Source of the DNA: Serilophus lunatus | Lineage: Eukaryota; Chordata; Aves; Passeriformes; Eurylaimidae | Assembly (NCBI GenBank): GCA_013399895.1 | Contig: VXBA01001027.1 | Span: 1,999,838 to 2,063,837, forward strand | DNA length: 64,000 bases | Reading direction: 5' to 3' | Shown: piece after piece, positions 12,715 through 25,923 of the stretch | How the letters are laid out: every line of letters begins with the position of its first letter | Numbering within the stretch: position 1 is the first letter of the stretch | Made by a program: the position numbers and the translations under genes | Notes under the pieces: generated by a model | Database searches by the model: none | Told to the model about the DNA's origin: nothing | The model's input: the letters and a program-made list of their open reading frames with translations, nothing else

Positions 12715-15655
12715 CATGTAATGTAGAAATAAACAAAACAGTATTTTGAACAGGTGGACCTTTAAAAGAGATTCCTAATTATTCTTACACTGGTAAAATG
12801 ATTTCAATTTTGCATCTCAGCAGATACACATTTGTACATCAGAAACAGGTGTTCATCAAAGAGATGATAAAGAGATACTGCAGTCTAGGCTTGAAACCTC
12901 ACCCGGGTGGTGCAATGACAGATAAATTAGAAAAATCCTGCAAAACATCTCCCTACACTTCAGAAGGAGATTACACCTTTTTAAAAAGCCAAAACATGCA
13001 GTTCAATTACTTATTGTCTTGGCATGTGGTTGTGATGAAAGAAGGAGTCTTAAACATCAATAGAGCTAAACTAACTTCCCAGATGGGCTTCAGAAGAGGG
13101 AACCCTTCTGCAATCCACCTGCACATAAAGCAACTTCTATTTGAAATAAGATATGTTTCCCCCACCCCTCCACTCAAATCATCCCTTCATCTTACATGGC
13201 TCTTTGATATGCATCTCCATTTCTTTACACCTACCAAAAGGAAAGAGGAAAATCTTGTAGAAATAAAAAGTTATTGTCTGTGGGACTAGTTATCTTCTAA
13301 GTTTCAGTGTTGCACCCATTGTGAATGTATTTTTCATTTGATGCAGAAGATATATCAAAAACTTGGCATCACTGATAATAATCAATAACAAATGCAAAAG
13401 GCAAAGTGGTGGGTTCACCAAACATCCCTAAGAGATGTTCTAATGTTTGACCAGGACATACTTCCTAATTACCTGTAGTAAAATTGTTCTTGGAACACTG
13501 AGGGATGCCAATGGCTGTCCTAAGCAAAGCAGTTGTTCACTAATGTGTTCAAAGGGTGTAATCTGAGCAATTCTGTACACTGGGATATGTATCACAAATG
13601 AAATGCACATGTGGAATGAAAACAAGTTACTAAAAGTTCTAAAAGCTTCATAGTTACAAATTCATACCTAACTTCAGCAAGGTTTTTGATTACCTGTGGT
13701 GGAGATGATATGACAGATGAGAAACAGAACCCTTTCTCCTATTGTCCTACAGCCTGAATCTGCTACTCCAGCTGCTCTTACTTGAACATGGAACACTTCA
13801 GACATCATGGCTTTATAGATCTTTGTAGAATGGCAGGAAAGCTATCTTAGGAAAAGAGACAGAAGAAGACTATATTTCTGTTAAAATGAACATTTCTTTG
13901 TGAACTCTCAGGTTCAATACAGAAGTTCTGGAGCAGAGCTCAGTATATGCACTTGTGTATTGCAAACGAGAGATGACTTTGTTTGACATTACAGTTACAA
14001 ATGTCCACCAAATAGGAATAAAAGAAACTCACTAAAGGCAATGCCCAGAATTAAAGCAAATTTTCTGTTAATTTGTTATTGTTTACTTGCTACATGATAC
14101 TTTATGCATTGTCAGAGTTGGTCACTAGAAACAGGTCTTCACAGTTTGAAGGAGGTTCTGTAATTGAAATGACAGGCATAAGTTAGGTCAAATCACCTCA
14201 TTTTTGTGAGAGACTTTCTTACTGTTGTTGACACATTAGACAGAAAAACACAAACTTGAATCTCACATTTCAACTAACATGTCCTGAAATATATATGTAT
14301 TGCATATATTAAATCAGTGAACATGAAAACTATTTAGGGCTAAAAAAATAATAACAGTGCTTTCCATTGTATACATAATTATTAGAATATAGACCACTCA
14401 CCCCCCAAAACTCTAGCGCAGGTACCAGGAATGTTTTACTCTCCAATTTTGAGCTTATCTCCATTAGCTGCAGCTCCATGTTAAACAGGAGGTCGGCAAT
14501 AATCAATGAGATTCAGCCTTCAAGCTCTAGACGACATGCCAACACAGCCCTCAGTTGGGCAAAATTTGGATGCCCTTGATTTAAGCTTTCTAAGCCTCTA
14601 CAGTTCCAGTTCAGGAGATTAATGTAATTCCCATAGCTCATACTTCTCAGAAGACATTTTTTGTTTGACACTCGTTATGTTATTCATAGAACTCTGCAAA
14701 ACTCAACTGCCTTGGTTCTTTTTGTTTCAAGGAATGAAATATACTTTTGCACAATTCTCACCAAGCAGAATTGGAGAGATGCCAACAATTTATTCCTGCT
14801 TAAACTCGTAAGTAGTAATTTTTTATAGGTGGTACATTTGTGTTCACCTTCTCCCAGAAAATGCAGCTTTCTCTCAGTTTAAATGGGAGAGTGAAACTTC
14901 TCCCATATTCATCTGCCCCTCAGGACAGTCTCATCAGTTTTCCTTTACTGGTACAGACCGGGACATGTTGCATCCCTGTCTATCCAGCTCCTTTCTTCTT
15001 CCATTCTAATATTGATACAAATATATTTCTAAGTAGCTTTCCTATGATTTTTCAGCTTTTCACACCACCATCAAAAGCTGCTGGGGGCTAAGTCTGTTTT
15101 TTAATTCACATGATAGCAATGCAGATTGACAGGCAGCAAACTGAACCCTCCTGGTAACCAGACAATAGATGGATATTGTCCCCATATTAACAAGGTTGTG
15201 GGGCTAATAATCCACACTGTTTCTGCTTGATGGCCATTTCTGTTTCTGATCATCAGTCCCAGTCTTCAAATAAGCTGGTCCTTGCACAGCATCAAGTTCA
15301 TGTATAAAAAGAATTCAGCAAAATACCTGCTTTTTAAAAAAGTTTGAGGAGTGCTTTCAAGCAGCAGAAAGTGATTGTAATGACAGCAATTGTACAATAA
15401 ACATCAAACCAGAGGAGCATCAGTTACAGTGCATTGTTAGTCTACTACTCATCTGGTACATAATCAGAAAAAAACCAAACCAACAAACAATGCCAATGTT
15501 GTGCATTTCAAAGTCTGCATGTGATAGAATACTGGATTAATATGAACCCGTTTTTAAAAAAGTTTGCTTATCAGTACATTTATGTTAATAGAAAACTGCA
15601 AACAGCTGGCCAAATACCAATTTGCAAAGACCAATGTAATTTCAAACATTGTGAT
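12715..15655. other. Non-coding sequence with one long open frame
   Basis: No recognised gene. On the plus strand the frame from 12750 to 13289 contains no stop until its end (180 codons), with an ATG at 12798 giving 163 residues. The predicted peptide has no signal peptide, no repeated cysteine or glycine motif and no family I recognise. The rest is unique AT-rich sequence without visible repeats. Confidence 0.5.
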
Positions 15656-15672
15656 AAAAAAAAAAAAAAAAA
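15656..15672 (+). repeat. Poly(A) run, 17 bases
   Basis: Seventeen uninterrupted A residues. Such a run can be the tail of a retroposed copy, but the sequence just upstream does not look like a known retroelement or processed gene, so it is listed only as a homopolymer. Confidence 0.9.
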
Positions 15673-16244
15673 GAGTTCGGCCTTATCCAGCAAACTGCTT
15701 CTTATTCACAAAATAAGTCTTACACTGAACTTGAAAATATTCCCATCTCTGCTTATGATTGAAATGATTGAGAATCATCCATTTTAAATTAATGTACAGA
15801 AATTAAGTCCAATCTAGTGGCTGGAAAGATGCAATGGCTACAAAGGCCGTTCCCCTGTGTTATTTTTGCACAGTATGCACATAACTAAAAAGAAACACCA
15901 TCCAGGTTTCTTTAAAAAATCCTGATATGTGAATATATTTCCCCAGCTCAGTTTTGTAGCTCATCATGGCTTTCAGAAAAATTGCTGCTCCTGTGCAGAG
16001 TGCTTCACACCATATGAAATGAAAAATACTACTTAAGTATATTACTGGACAGTTTGGAAAGTGCTTTCATGTTTCGTACATAATGGCACAAAAGGCTGCA
16101 AACATCATTGACAGTTTTGAGTAAATTTAACTGATCTTTTGATTCAGCACTTTTAAAACAATTCACTGGAAATCCTCATAACGAGTGCTCTGCTCTCAGT
16201 CACCGGTCACTTCTTGTTTTAATGAAACAGCATAAGTAGAATTT

Positions 16245-16259
16245 AAAAAAAAAAAAAAA
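16245..16259 (+). repeat. Poly(A) run, 15 bases
   Basis: Fifteen A residues closed by GGC. No target-site duplication or retroelement body can be seen beside it. Confidence 0.9.
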
Positions 16260-16665
16260 GGCACTAACAGCCTAAGTAATGCCTGCTGATTTCACAACTA
16301 TAGTAGTTAATAAGTGCCTTGGAAAAACCCAGCCTACAAACAGATGACTTGCATTCACCAGATGTTTCTTTATTTGCCAAGTCTCTCACAGCCCTCTGCC
16401 TTGGGCATTCTCTTCATTTTGTTTGTTTTTTTCTTTCCCAAATTATTTTTTCTAGGTATACTTTTGGCTATGTAGACTTCAGATTAAAAAATTACTTCTC
16501 TTTGTGAAAGCAGAAAGTTCAAATTTTCTGTAAATAATTTTCATCATAACAGAGGAAAGTTTTCTATGGCTTTGTGTTTTGGCAGTCCTCAAATGGCTTT
16601 TCCAAGCTTCATGTATTTGATAAAATCTCTCTGTTTCTTTGGATGATTGATGATCTCAGGAGCCT

Positions 16666-16722
16666 ACTTCTGGGGTTTAAAAAAACAGCTCAAGCTCCTG
16701 CTATTTTTAGGAGCCCAGAAGT
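16666..16722. repeat. Nested inverted repeat (hairpin potential)
   Basis: ACTTCTGGG at 16666-16674 is the perfect complement of CCCAGAAGT at 16714-16722. Inside, CTCCT at 16695-16699 pairs with AGGAG at 16709-16713, directly continuous with the outer right arm. The fold would be a 9-bp plus 5-bp stem with a 20-nt one-sided bulge and a 9-nt loop. The large bulge argues against a microRNA precursor. Confidence 0.7.
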
Positions 16723-19700
16723 GTAGCACAAGTGTTTCACACTGACAGAGACATTCCCTCTCCTGTGCCCACTGAGGAGCTGCTCAGACAACACAGCTGA
16801 TCAGCAAAAAGAAGAAACGAGGCAACGGCCAAGAGCACAAACAACACACCAAAAACTGAAATGGAATTGGGCTTGGAAACCACCTGCAGCAAAGAGACAG
16901 TAAGTATGGATGAACTTCATTTTCTTTAGAGTATCTGATGGAACAGATGGAGAAAGAGGGACATTACTCTTTTTCTGAAGAAATACAAGGTGTTGTAAAA
17001 GAAGATTTAAAAATTGAGTAAGGAACAAAGTTAAAAGAACAAGGAAGCTTGGGAGGAATAGGTTTTAGGTTAGTTCAAAGTGATGCATATGCAAATCCGT
17101 ACATTTGCTAGAGTTCCATCTTTATAGAGTTAATCACATGGACAGGTACAAGAAGACATTTTGTTATCCAAGTTCTGAGAGTCTCAGCCACTTCACTGAT
17201 CTCTAAGATTTCTCTGAGAAATCAGTCTCTAAACTTAACAGATTCTTTCTTTGCACAGTAACTGGGTATTTTAAATATCTTTATGTTACTTAACATAATT
17301 GTGCTCCTGCTTGCTCAGAGTCCAAAAAAAACTATGGAAAAATGAAAGCATATGGGAAATAGCTTTCATTTCACTTGATGAAAATCTTACTGTGTGTGAT
17401 CCTTCAAACGAATCTGTTGCACCCTTTCTTTTCCATACTCTGGTCTTTTCTGACTGTCATGACCTTTCCTAAGTTTGATCAGTTTCCCAGTTACAGAATA
17501 GTAACTGAGCTTGGAGCACCCAGTTTAGAGTCCAGCTTTTATCATCTGCTTTACAGCCAACTAACTGAATACCCTCTGGAAATATTTTATCTTTTTTTCT
17601 TCCAGAATTGCTCCATTTTAAGAAAAATGGACTTCTATGTATCTTCAGGACAAGTCTTTATAGAAAGGTGGTTGTAGAACTTCAGATAGTCATCTTTAAC
17701 TAAAAACAAAATTAGGAGGAAAATACACCTTGGGATAGAATATATGGTTAAAAATGGAATTAATTTGGAGGTTGCTTTTTTGCTTGTTTGTTTTAGGAAG
17801 AAGTTAGTAATACCCCAGTACTGAAAAAAAAAAAGTCTTTAGGCTAATTTTTCAATTACTTTCTCATCATCTTGCAAAGCACAGGTCTTTTCCCTCTCAA
17901 AATCAAAGAAGCTTTGTCATTGATTCAAGCATCTTAATTGCAAACATTAAGTCCGACAAAGGAAGTTCTAAGACTAATCCTCAAATTCTGGCCTCCAGTT
18001 TTAATTAACATCCCATACCAACCTTTGTGATTATTATTTACCTTATTCAGCATGTCATTTACCACAGTTCAGTGCAGAATTTAACATGAAAATGCAGAAC
18101 CCCAGCACAAACTGGAAAGTTAACTGTGCAATACAGTAACATGCTGCCACTGGAAATCAGCCTGGCCTGTTCTGAAGATGTTGCACCCACCAACCCAGGA
18201 TCCATTCCCTTCTGAAAGCCATCTCCATCCACTACACCAAAGTGGTTGATAAAACACCCTTCTCCCTGGAAGGTGCTAAATAGCTTTCTTGCCTTATATT
18301 ACTGTACCGATTCCCAAGAAAATTTTACAATTTTACCTATCAATATACTTCTTCTATTGTTACTTTTTGGTTCTCCATTTTCATCCTGTTATATTTTACA
18401 AACAATGCCAACTGCTTTAGGAGAAAACTTTTCTTAAAGAAGCTACACAACACAAGTTGTACTGAATTTTATTAGTCCATAAGGGATTGGAGTGCCAGGT
18501 TGTTAAAAGAAATGATGCAAGCATCCAGAATCTGCTTTATATACTGCTGCTTAGCCAGTGGGTTGCTTCAAAATGTTATGATTTTTATGATGACATAGAT
18601 AAATTTACTGATGGTACAATCATCTATGCATTTGTAAACTTTTCTATAATTTTTTGAGAACACTTTTGCCTCATGTATTCATACCATATATGCTGTTTTG
18701 ATGTAGAGCTTGTAATTTTGCTGCTTTAAAGAAAGCATTATTTAACAGTCTTAATTACACACACTTTTAACCTTATAATGGCAAGGGTCAATTAATTTTA
18801 CCCTACAGCTTACAGGATCCATGCTTGTTAAATAAATAAAATGAAAAAAAAAAATCACTGAGTTGATTTTAAAAGGGAAATGGCAATATAGCCTCATAGG
18901 GCCAATAAAATTACAGCTAATCCTTCTGGGAATCCAAATGGCAATAAAGTGAAAGTGAGTACAGATTAACACATTGTAAATCCACTTATTACCCAGCAAT
19001 GTTTACACAAGGATTTGCCATTGCCTGTTACCATTTGATCAGTGTTTAATTGCACAGTTTGCCAAGATTTTACTGGAGAGGCTACTTCTATTTCTCACTA
19101 ATATAATTCAATACCTTAAAGACCCCAAACATATTTTAATCAAGGGTGGGAATATGTATTGACACCCTATGGGTGACAACAAATGGGTGAGTTCCAGGGT
19201 GTGCTGATGATTTCAAATATGAACAAAAACTGAAATATCTAAGAAATGCTCCAAGTTGAAATGATTCTCTGTGTTAATATTCCTGGATTTGAAATGCAGG
19301 CGAGTGCACTTCCCCTGTGCACTTTTATAAAGCTATTTGCTAGAGTCCAAAACAGCTTTTTCCTTACTGCTCACTTATAATACAAACTGCACTCACATGG
19401 AGGCCAATAGCCAGCAAAAACATATTTCCATTTTAACGCCTTTAGATGATCAAAGCATCAGCTTAATATAATCAGCTCAAATCCATTTACCAGTGAGCCT
19501 ACCACTGTGCCCAGGGACTGTTTTCCTTTCCAGCCCTATCTATTCTGGAACAGGTGCTATAATAGTAAATTAATTAGTCTGTGGAGATGCACCTTGTTCT
19601 CCATCTCCACAGGCCTCTTGTGGGTCAGGGCCTTGAGGAAAATGCCATCTGGGCAGAGTTTCCCCCAGAGAAACAATCAAAGCCTACAGATTGCAGACTA

Positions 19701-22529
19701 CAGAGGAGGGTTCATATGACAATTAACCTTATTAGTCTTTTTTTTTTAACTGGTTGATAGTGTGTCAACATGTTGGCTTTATAAATAATCTGCTTCTCAA
19801 AATCATCATTGCAACTAATTCAAAGAAATTACTTGTATCCAAAAATCCTCTAAAGAAAATACAGATAGATCTCCTTGCAATGAAAATATTAAGGCAAATA
19901 AGTTTTAAACAATAACTTAGGTACCTAGAAAAGCTTCACACAACAGTTCTAGAGTACTTAAAACTTTAACATACTTTGAAAGATTGTTTCTTTTACTGAG
20001 ATAAATTTTATAAAAACCCTGAGATACTTGTGCCATTAATCATTTTGGTTCTTTGTTTCCCACCACAGTTTTGCCAAATATCAAATTATCAACAGAATCA
20101 GAACTAAATTCTACACATTTCACAAGGGGCATCAACATTCACCTTGCTGAACACGACAGACATTCAAGATTTACCTTAAAGCCCTAAAATCTAAGGGTGA
20201 ATTTCAGATTTGTGGAATTGTTTTCACAAACAGTATTGTAAAACAAATGAGAATTTAAAAATCTCAAATTGAACGGAATAGGAAAGTAAAATCCCTACAC
20301 AGCAAAATTATTTGCATATTTTCACCATTAATTTGGCAAGCAACAGATATTAGGGTGACAAAGCAAGAAAGGCACCAAGTTTAACATTTCACACCCTTAA
20401 AACACAAAGTACACATAAATTTATAAATAAGGTAACTAAAACACCGTTCCTAATGCATGAATTCAGTGAATAACTTCTTCAAACATATTTTAGTTACATA
20501 AAAACCACTACACTTGTATCATAGTAAGAAACAAAGCCAACTGATTAATTCCTTAAATGTTTTGATGGCATCTGACTCTGCTTGTGTATCACTTTGAATC
20601 CTCCTATATTTAATTCTTACTCAAATTACAAAACAATTTTTATAGAGACTTTTATTTACTTTGTAATGTTTAAAATTTGAAAAAATATGCAATTTTAATA
20701 GCCAGCATGTTCTTGTTTCCTCCTCATGGAAGTTTTCCATGTGAACATCTAATGAGTTTCTCCATCTAGAGATCTATTTTATGAGAATTTTTTTTAATTA
20801 CATCCACACTTTTTCAAGGAATTGTGTAAGTAAAATTTATTAGTTATTATGAAAAGCACAGGAACAAAATCAAAACGGGCATTCATTGAAAAGTAATGTA
20901 AGTACTCACTAATCTGTAAACAACACTAGTAAAAAATGCATTTTACTATACCAGACAATATTTCAACTACCTTGAATAACAAACCAGTTTTTTCTTTAGT
21001 GCAAAAAGACAACTTTGAATGATAACCCAAATTTCAGAACACCATTTACTGCTAGAACACTTTCAAGTACTATCTCAACTGTCTACATCCACAATAGTAG
21101 TTATTTGACATGCTGTGAATGTAATTGCTCTTTTTACTGTATGCATTCCCATAAAAACTGTTTGAAAAGATACAAAATGTTTAACCTCTAGTCAAAGTAT
21201 CTCTAATTTTACGTTTTTCTAATTCTCCCACAGAGGTGGAGAAGGGCTGGAATTTAAGTTGAATGTGTGGGGTGCTCATCTGGACAGTGGAAAAACACCC
21301 ATGTTCACCTTTAACATAACAGAATAAAAGAAAGAATAATTAAACAAATGAAAATATTAGAGATTGTTGCTGAAAAAGTGTCATTCATAACTATGAGAAA
21401 CTCTTCCTGTGTACATTGCTGAGTTGATGGGGTGGGAAGAGCAGGAAGGAAGATTAGCAGAAGAGACACATTAAGAACTTGGTGAAGCAGCCATAGGAGA
21501 TGAAATATGATGTGTGTCCTCATTGAAGCAGCTGAAAAAAACAAGCTCCAAGGGACTGTATTCAATGAAGCAAGTGCAGGAGATGAGATTCACTAAAGGG
21601 ACTCGAAAAAGCCCTCAAGCACTTCCTTCAGTAAAACACACAAGTCTCCCTCCCTTTTCTTGTCTCTCCCCAAATACAGAAAACCAACAAAATAAATGAC
21701 ATCAATCTTCCTACTTGTCACTATTTTTTTTTCCAATCAGAAGAAAAAACATGTTCAAAAGATAATAACAAGTCTTATTCTGACACACTTGATGGCAACA
21801 CGTTGGAATGACAACTTGCACGCCACAAGAAGTGTTTAGCACATCAGTATCACTGGATTCAGATAGTACAACCCACAAGTTCACCTATTTTTTCCTAGGT
21901 GTCAGCACCTCCCCATGCTCTGTTTCTAGACAGATAAAAGACCTGCTACATACACACCACATACTTCAGAAATGACAGGATGTTTTAGATTAACCCTTGT
22001 CAAGAAAACAAGAAAGAACAGCAGCATTTTCTTAGATCTATGTCAGGGTCATTCTAACAAACAAAACTCATCAGTCTTGGGAACTTAAACCTAAAGAGAA
22101 ACTGAAAGTACCCACAGTGGGGCCAAGAAGGGTTATTTATTTCAGTTATTTATTTTGCAATATGCCCTCTTTCTTATGGGTACTGTACTTTGGATTATCC
22201 CACAGTGCTTAGAATTGCTAGAATAGTTTTCAGGATGGAAAATAACTATCAAGTCATTGTGGCACCCAATAGGCATTTGAAACAATTTAATTGTAAAGCT
22301 TCTCCCTTAAGCCATCAATAAATGCACTTGGAGTTTATTGATACTTGGACTGTTCACCTTCAAACCTGAAATTCTCTCTGCAGCTGCCATGGAGCTGAAG
22401 GGAAATGATTTAAGGAAAATGAAGCTAAAACAGCTTTGAAATACTCCAAGATACTTTCAGTAACCATTTCAAATTTCTAAATGTATCGCTATTGGAAAAA
22501 AACAATGAATGTAGCTGTTACACTCTCAG

Positions 22530-22629
22530 AAAAAAAACCTAAACACCACAAAACAACATTCCCCACCCCCAAACAAACAAACTAAAAAAAACCCCAAAAA
22601 AACAAAACTACGAAAAAAATCCAAACCCT
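22530..22629 (+). repeat. A/C-rich strand-biased low-complexity tract
   Basis: About 100 bases are almost only A and C on the plus strand, with a single internal G and few T. The tract is made of irregular AAAAC, CCCC and CAAA blocks. It is low-complexity sequence of a kind often seen in bird genomes. It begins about 570 bases before the repeat-rich zone of the window. Confidence 0.85.
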
Positions 22630-23199
22630 GAGAACATTTTTTCTCCAGTATTCAGATCCTACAATAATCAGAAGTTACTGCCTTTTAAAGACTTGTCTAT
22701 TATCCAATACAAACCCCAGTATTAGCAGCTTTCCTGTTCAAAGTCAGCAGCACTGTTGGAAAAAGGAATTTTAGAAGAAAAAGATAAAATGAATAGTAAC
22801 AAGTTTCTAGAATGACACAGTTCATCGAAGAGCTTTAAAGAAACTTAAACATTAAATTGCTGAATCGTGGTCCAGTTTTCAATACAGAGCTCAACTCCAA
22901 GTAAAAAGGCAAATAATATTAGCAGTTACCAGCAAATGAGTTCAGAACATGAAAGAATATCATTATGCTACCACATAAAACTAATAGGTGCCCACATCTT
23001 GACCGCCCATCCCAGAAGACATGGATAGCAGCATAAAGAGCAGAGCAGATGAACAACCATATAAAGCAGCTCCTGTCTGGAACATCTTGGCCTCACTGAG
23101 GTTGATACAGTCATAAATCTCAAGGAGAAAACTATTAGTCATTGTGTTTCACAACATAAAAAGGCAAATACGCTTTTAATTGCCTGTTATTTATCTAAT
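22630..23199. other. Non-coding sequence, no gene seen
   Basis: Unique sequence between the A/C-rich tract and the CR1 fragment. I see no open frame, repeat or RNA gene that can be supported. Confidence 0.6.
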
Positions 23200-23290
23200 T
23201 GGTGCCATAGTCTAGTTGGGGTGTTAGGGTATGGGTTGGACTCGATGATCTTCGAGGTATCTTCCAACCTAGTTATTCTGTGATTCAGTA
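23200..23290 (+). mobile_element. CR1 LINE fragment, 3' end, plus strand
   Basis: The segment carries the characteristic CR1 3'-terminal block: GGTTGGACTCGATGATCTTC, then a GAGGTATCTTCCAACCTAG-type stretch, then a TGATTC-like tail (TATTCTGTGATTCAG) typical of the short terminal repeat of this family. CR1 is the main non-LTR retrotransposon of birds. Only about 90 bases remain, so the copy is severely 5'-truncated and encodes nothing. The 3' tail lies at the right end, so the element is on the plus strand. The match is from memory of the consensus; the subfamily is not assigned. Confidence 0.9.
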
Positions 23291-23574
23291 ATTGATTGAA
23301 TTATGTCACTAATCACCACAATTAATTTCTGATTTTCTAAAGGGAAAAGTGACTGAATGTATTCATGAAAAAAAGGTCTCTGCTGCTATATACAACAGCC
23401 TGGATCCAGTGCCTGAACCCCTTAACACTGAAAGGATAATATCCTGGAGTCACATCCACCTCACTTAGTTCTTACATTCTTTTCCTCTATGCTATCAAGT
23501 GTCAATGGGCAAGTGATGCTGGATTATGTGGAGCTTTGTTCTGGCACATCACATTAAGGAATATGTTACATATG
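23291..23574. other. Unique spacer between CR1 and LTR
   Basis: About 280 bases with no recognisable gene or repeat. Confidence 0.55.
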
Positions 23575-23786
23575 TGTACTGGGTTAACTTTGGCTGTCTG
23601 TGTCTCCTCTCTCTCAGCTGTTGTTCAGTGTTTGTTACTCCTTCTTAAACGTCTTTTCCCAGGGGCACCCCAGAATCCCTGGTGGATTGTGGAGTCTCTT
23701 GGAGCTGGCTCTATCCAACATGGATCAGGCCTGTGCTCACAGGGGCTGCATCCCCCCTCCCCAAGCTTTGCCATATAAACCAAACA
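23575..23786 (-). mobile_element. Degraded solo LTR, avian ERVL-like, minus strand
   Basis: Read on the minus strand, the order of blocks resembles a family of avian endogenous-retrovirus LTRs: a TGTTTGGTTTATATGGCAA-like start, a G-rich block followed by GCAGCCCCTGTGAG, then TTGGATAGAGCCAGCTCCAAG, then TTTAAGAAGGAGTAACAAAC, then CAGCTGAGAGAGAGGAG, and an end near a CA dinucleotide. No internal retroviral genes flank it, so it would be a solo LTR left by recombination or a fragment. No clear target-site duplication was found, so the ends are approximate. The open frames of 70-84 codons inside it are by-products of its GC-rich composition. Identification is from remembered consensus, and ERVL rather than another ERV class is uncertain. 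Confidence 0.6.
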
Positions 23787-25923
23787 GTCTGTGTCTCCTA
23801 ATACTGCCAAGATGACAAGAATATTTCCACAGATGTCAGGGGGATGACTCACATGCACTGAGAGGAGGGAGGCATTCACAAAGGCCTAATGAGGCTGATC
23901 TCCCTACACACACTCTCTGGAGGAAAAGGCAAAAGATGTGCTCCCTAGAGGTGTCCTGGAGGAGCCTCTCTGGCTCCCTCTCCCCACTGGCAACGTAAGA
24001 AGCCAAGGGACTTGAGTATCACTAGGCTAAACCTAATCCCTGTGAGCATGCACGATCACTTCTCTGTAATGATTAAAATACTTCAAAAATGAAAGAAGCG
24101 AATGAGTGCAAGGTTTTAGGAGATGTGCAAAGTGATGTTCTGTGCCCTTAACACTGAGAGCAAAATACTATCTCTTTCTTAATATCATTTTGAAACTATC
24201 AGCATAATTCTGTGCAAGGCTGCTAATCAGCTCAGTATTCGTTAAAAACGAGACAATTTCCCCAAAGCCAGTTACTTTTAAACTCAGAGATGCAACAGAG
24301 TTACTAAAAGACCTGTATGTACATTTCAGCCACTCTATCAGCAAAGGTAAAACATAGCATTCCCTCTATGTCTGTAGTGAATGATGATCAGGGTTTTTTT
24401 AACTGTAGGTTTGCACAGTGAAGAAGACATTTATATCCTAAACAAAATAAACCAATGACAGAAAGTAAGAAAATTTCTGTGTCTTATTCAGCTAATCCAT
24501 AATTCTGCTTCTCTAATTTCACAGATATTTAGCATCTTGTCTAGGGGGCATTAGTGTATTTGGTGATGAGATGAAGGCAGCCTAATGCAGGCCTGGCAAG
24601 AACTCCCTGTCACCAATCCTCCTGGGTCCAGAGATCAGCATTCTTAAAATACGAGGATTTGATAGAGTTAACGCCATCCCCTCGAGCAGATGGTTTGGAA
24701 CATTCTGTCACCAATTACTGCAAACAGATTCTCGTTACACTGATAGCCCCTCTGGGACCTCAGCAAAGCGCTGGCCAACCTCAGCTCCGAGGTGCAAAAC
24801 GTGCCTTTCCCGGGGCCTGCCAGGGCAGGGAGGATGCACAAGCCCTTCCCAGACACAGCCTCTGGTTATCTCCACACTGCGACTCCACAACTCACAGCTG
24901 CTCCCAATGGCAACAACAGGTTCTAGTTGGTTATGTTTTCCTCATTGTAGCCTTGCAAATAGAGACCATTAAATATCTTTTCCTTTTTTTAATCCATCAC
25001 ACCCCCAGTTTGGGAAGTGTGGTAATTCCTCATGCAGCTTCAGCTACCCTGCCTACCTCTTTGGGAGCAACACATACTGCACTCACAGATTATTCTGAAT
25101 ATATGAAATATGACCTTATGTATTACATATTCATTAGTAATATTTTCTGCACTTCCTGAAGAGATATGAGTCAGAATGGAGTCACAGTTAACACCACAGC
25201 AAAAAAGCTTCCCTACACTTGCTCCAGTTTCTTACTTAAGTAATACCTTACACATTAGCTATATATTACTCACATTGCTCCACACCAATAAACAACACCT
25301 GGCCTTTATGGATTCAGTACTGCAAGTTTTTTTCATCACTGTAAGTTGGGTCCAAATTTTTAAGTCTCTATTGTTCTTCCAGGAGAACCCTGGAACATCA
25401 GAGTTGCAAAAGCTGTTCTTTTGTCCTGAATTTGGCGTTTAACACTGTAATATATACTGCTAACTAAAAAAAAGGAAAAAAGGAAGTCCAATTTATCTTC
25501 TCAGCTGGAATTAGGGATGGAGAACTGGTCTGAGAAATAGGAAGACTGACAAAGCAGTGGTTCTGTCCCTCAGCTAGAGCTTGCACAGGACAGCTGGGCA
25601 AATCTCCTCAAACGATAAACCAAGAGGCTTCTTCACTCTTGCTCTGTCTGAGTTTGCATCAAGGACAGCAGAAATATTCCAGTGCAGCCATCGGCATCTC
25701 AGCTTCCATCAGAGAGGTCACAACATCTGCTTCCTCATGCCTGCTGCAAGCTCACTCCAGGTAACACTGCTCTGTAACACACAGCTTGAAGCTTCCTGAA
25801 TACAAGATTCTTAGGAGAGACACTTTCTTCAGAGATCTTTCTTTGGGACTCTTGAAAAGCACTGCATCCAGGAAACACCCACAGGCTCTGACTGCACCTA
25901 CTACACAAAACAGGAGGACGTTT
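23787..25923. other. Locally GC-richer non-coding sequence
   Basis: No recognised gene. Between about 24652 and 24881 there are nine CpG dinucleotides, more than the surrounding DNA, in the same place as a 166-codon plus-strand open frame (24659-25159) that starts from TTG rather than ATG and looks like no family I know. A purine-rich run of A and G lies near 25466-25487. Confidence 0.5.

Larger units (their letters stand above)
15673..22529. other. Non-coding sequence, no gene seen
   Basis: Unique AT-rich sequence containing an A-run of 15 at 16245-16259, a nested hairpin at 16666-16722 (listed separately) and shorter A-runs near 17824 and 18843. No transposable element was recognised. Open frames reach about 100 codons and have no support. 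Confidence 0.55.

Noticed and set aside
15656..15672. Poly(A) run as the tail of a processed pseudogene
   Set aside because: No upstream sequence resembling a gene copy and no target-site duplication could be seen; the same holds for the runs at 16245, 27880, 29594 and 39648.
23536..23879. Three overlapping open frames of 71-84 codons
   Set aside because: They fall largely in the LTR remnant and owe their length to its GC-rich composition.
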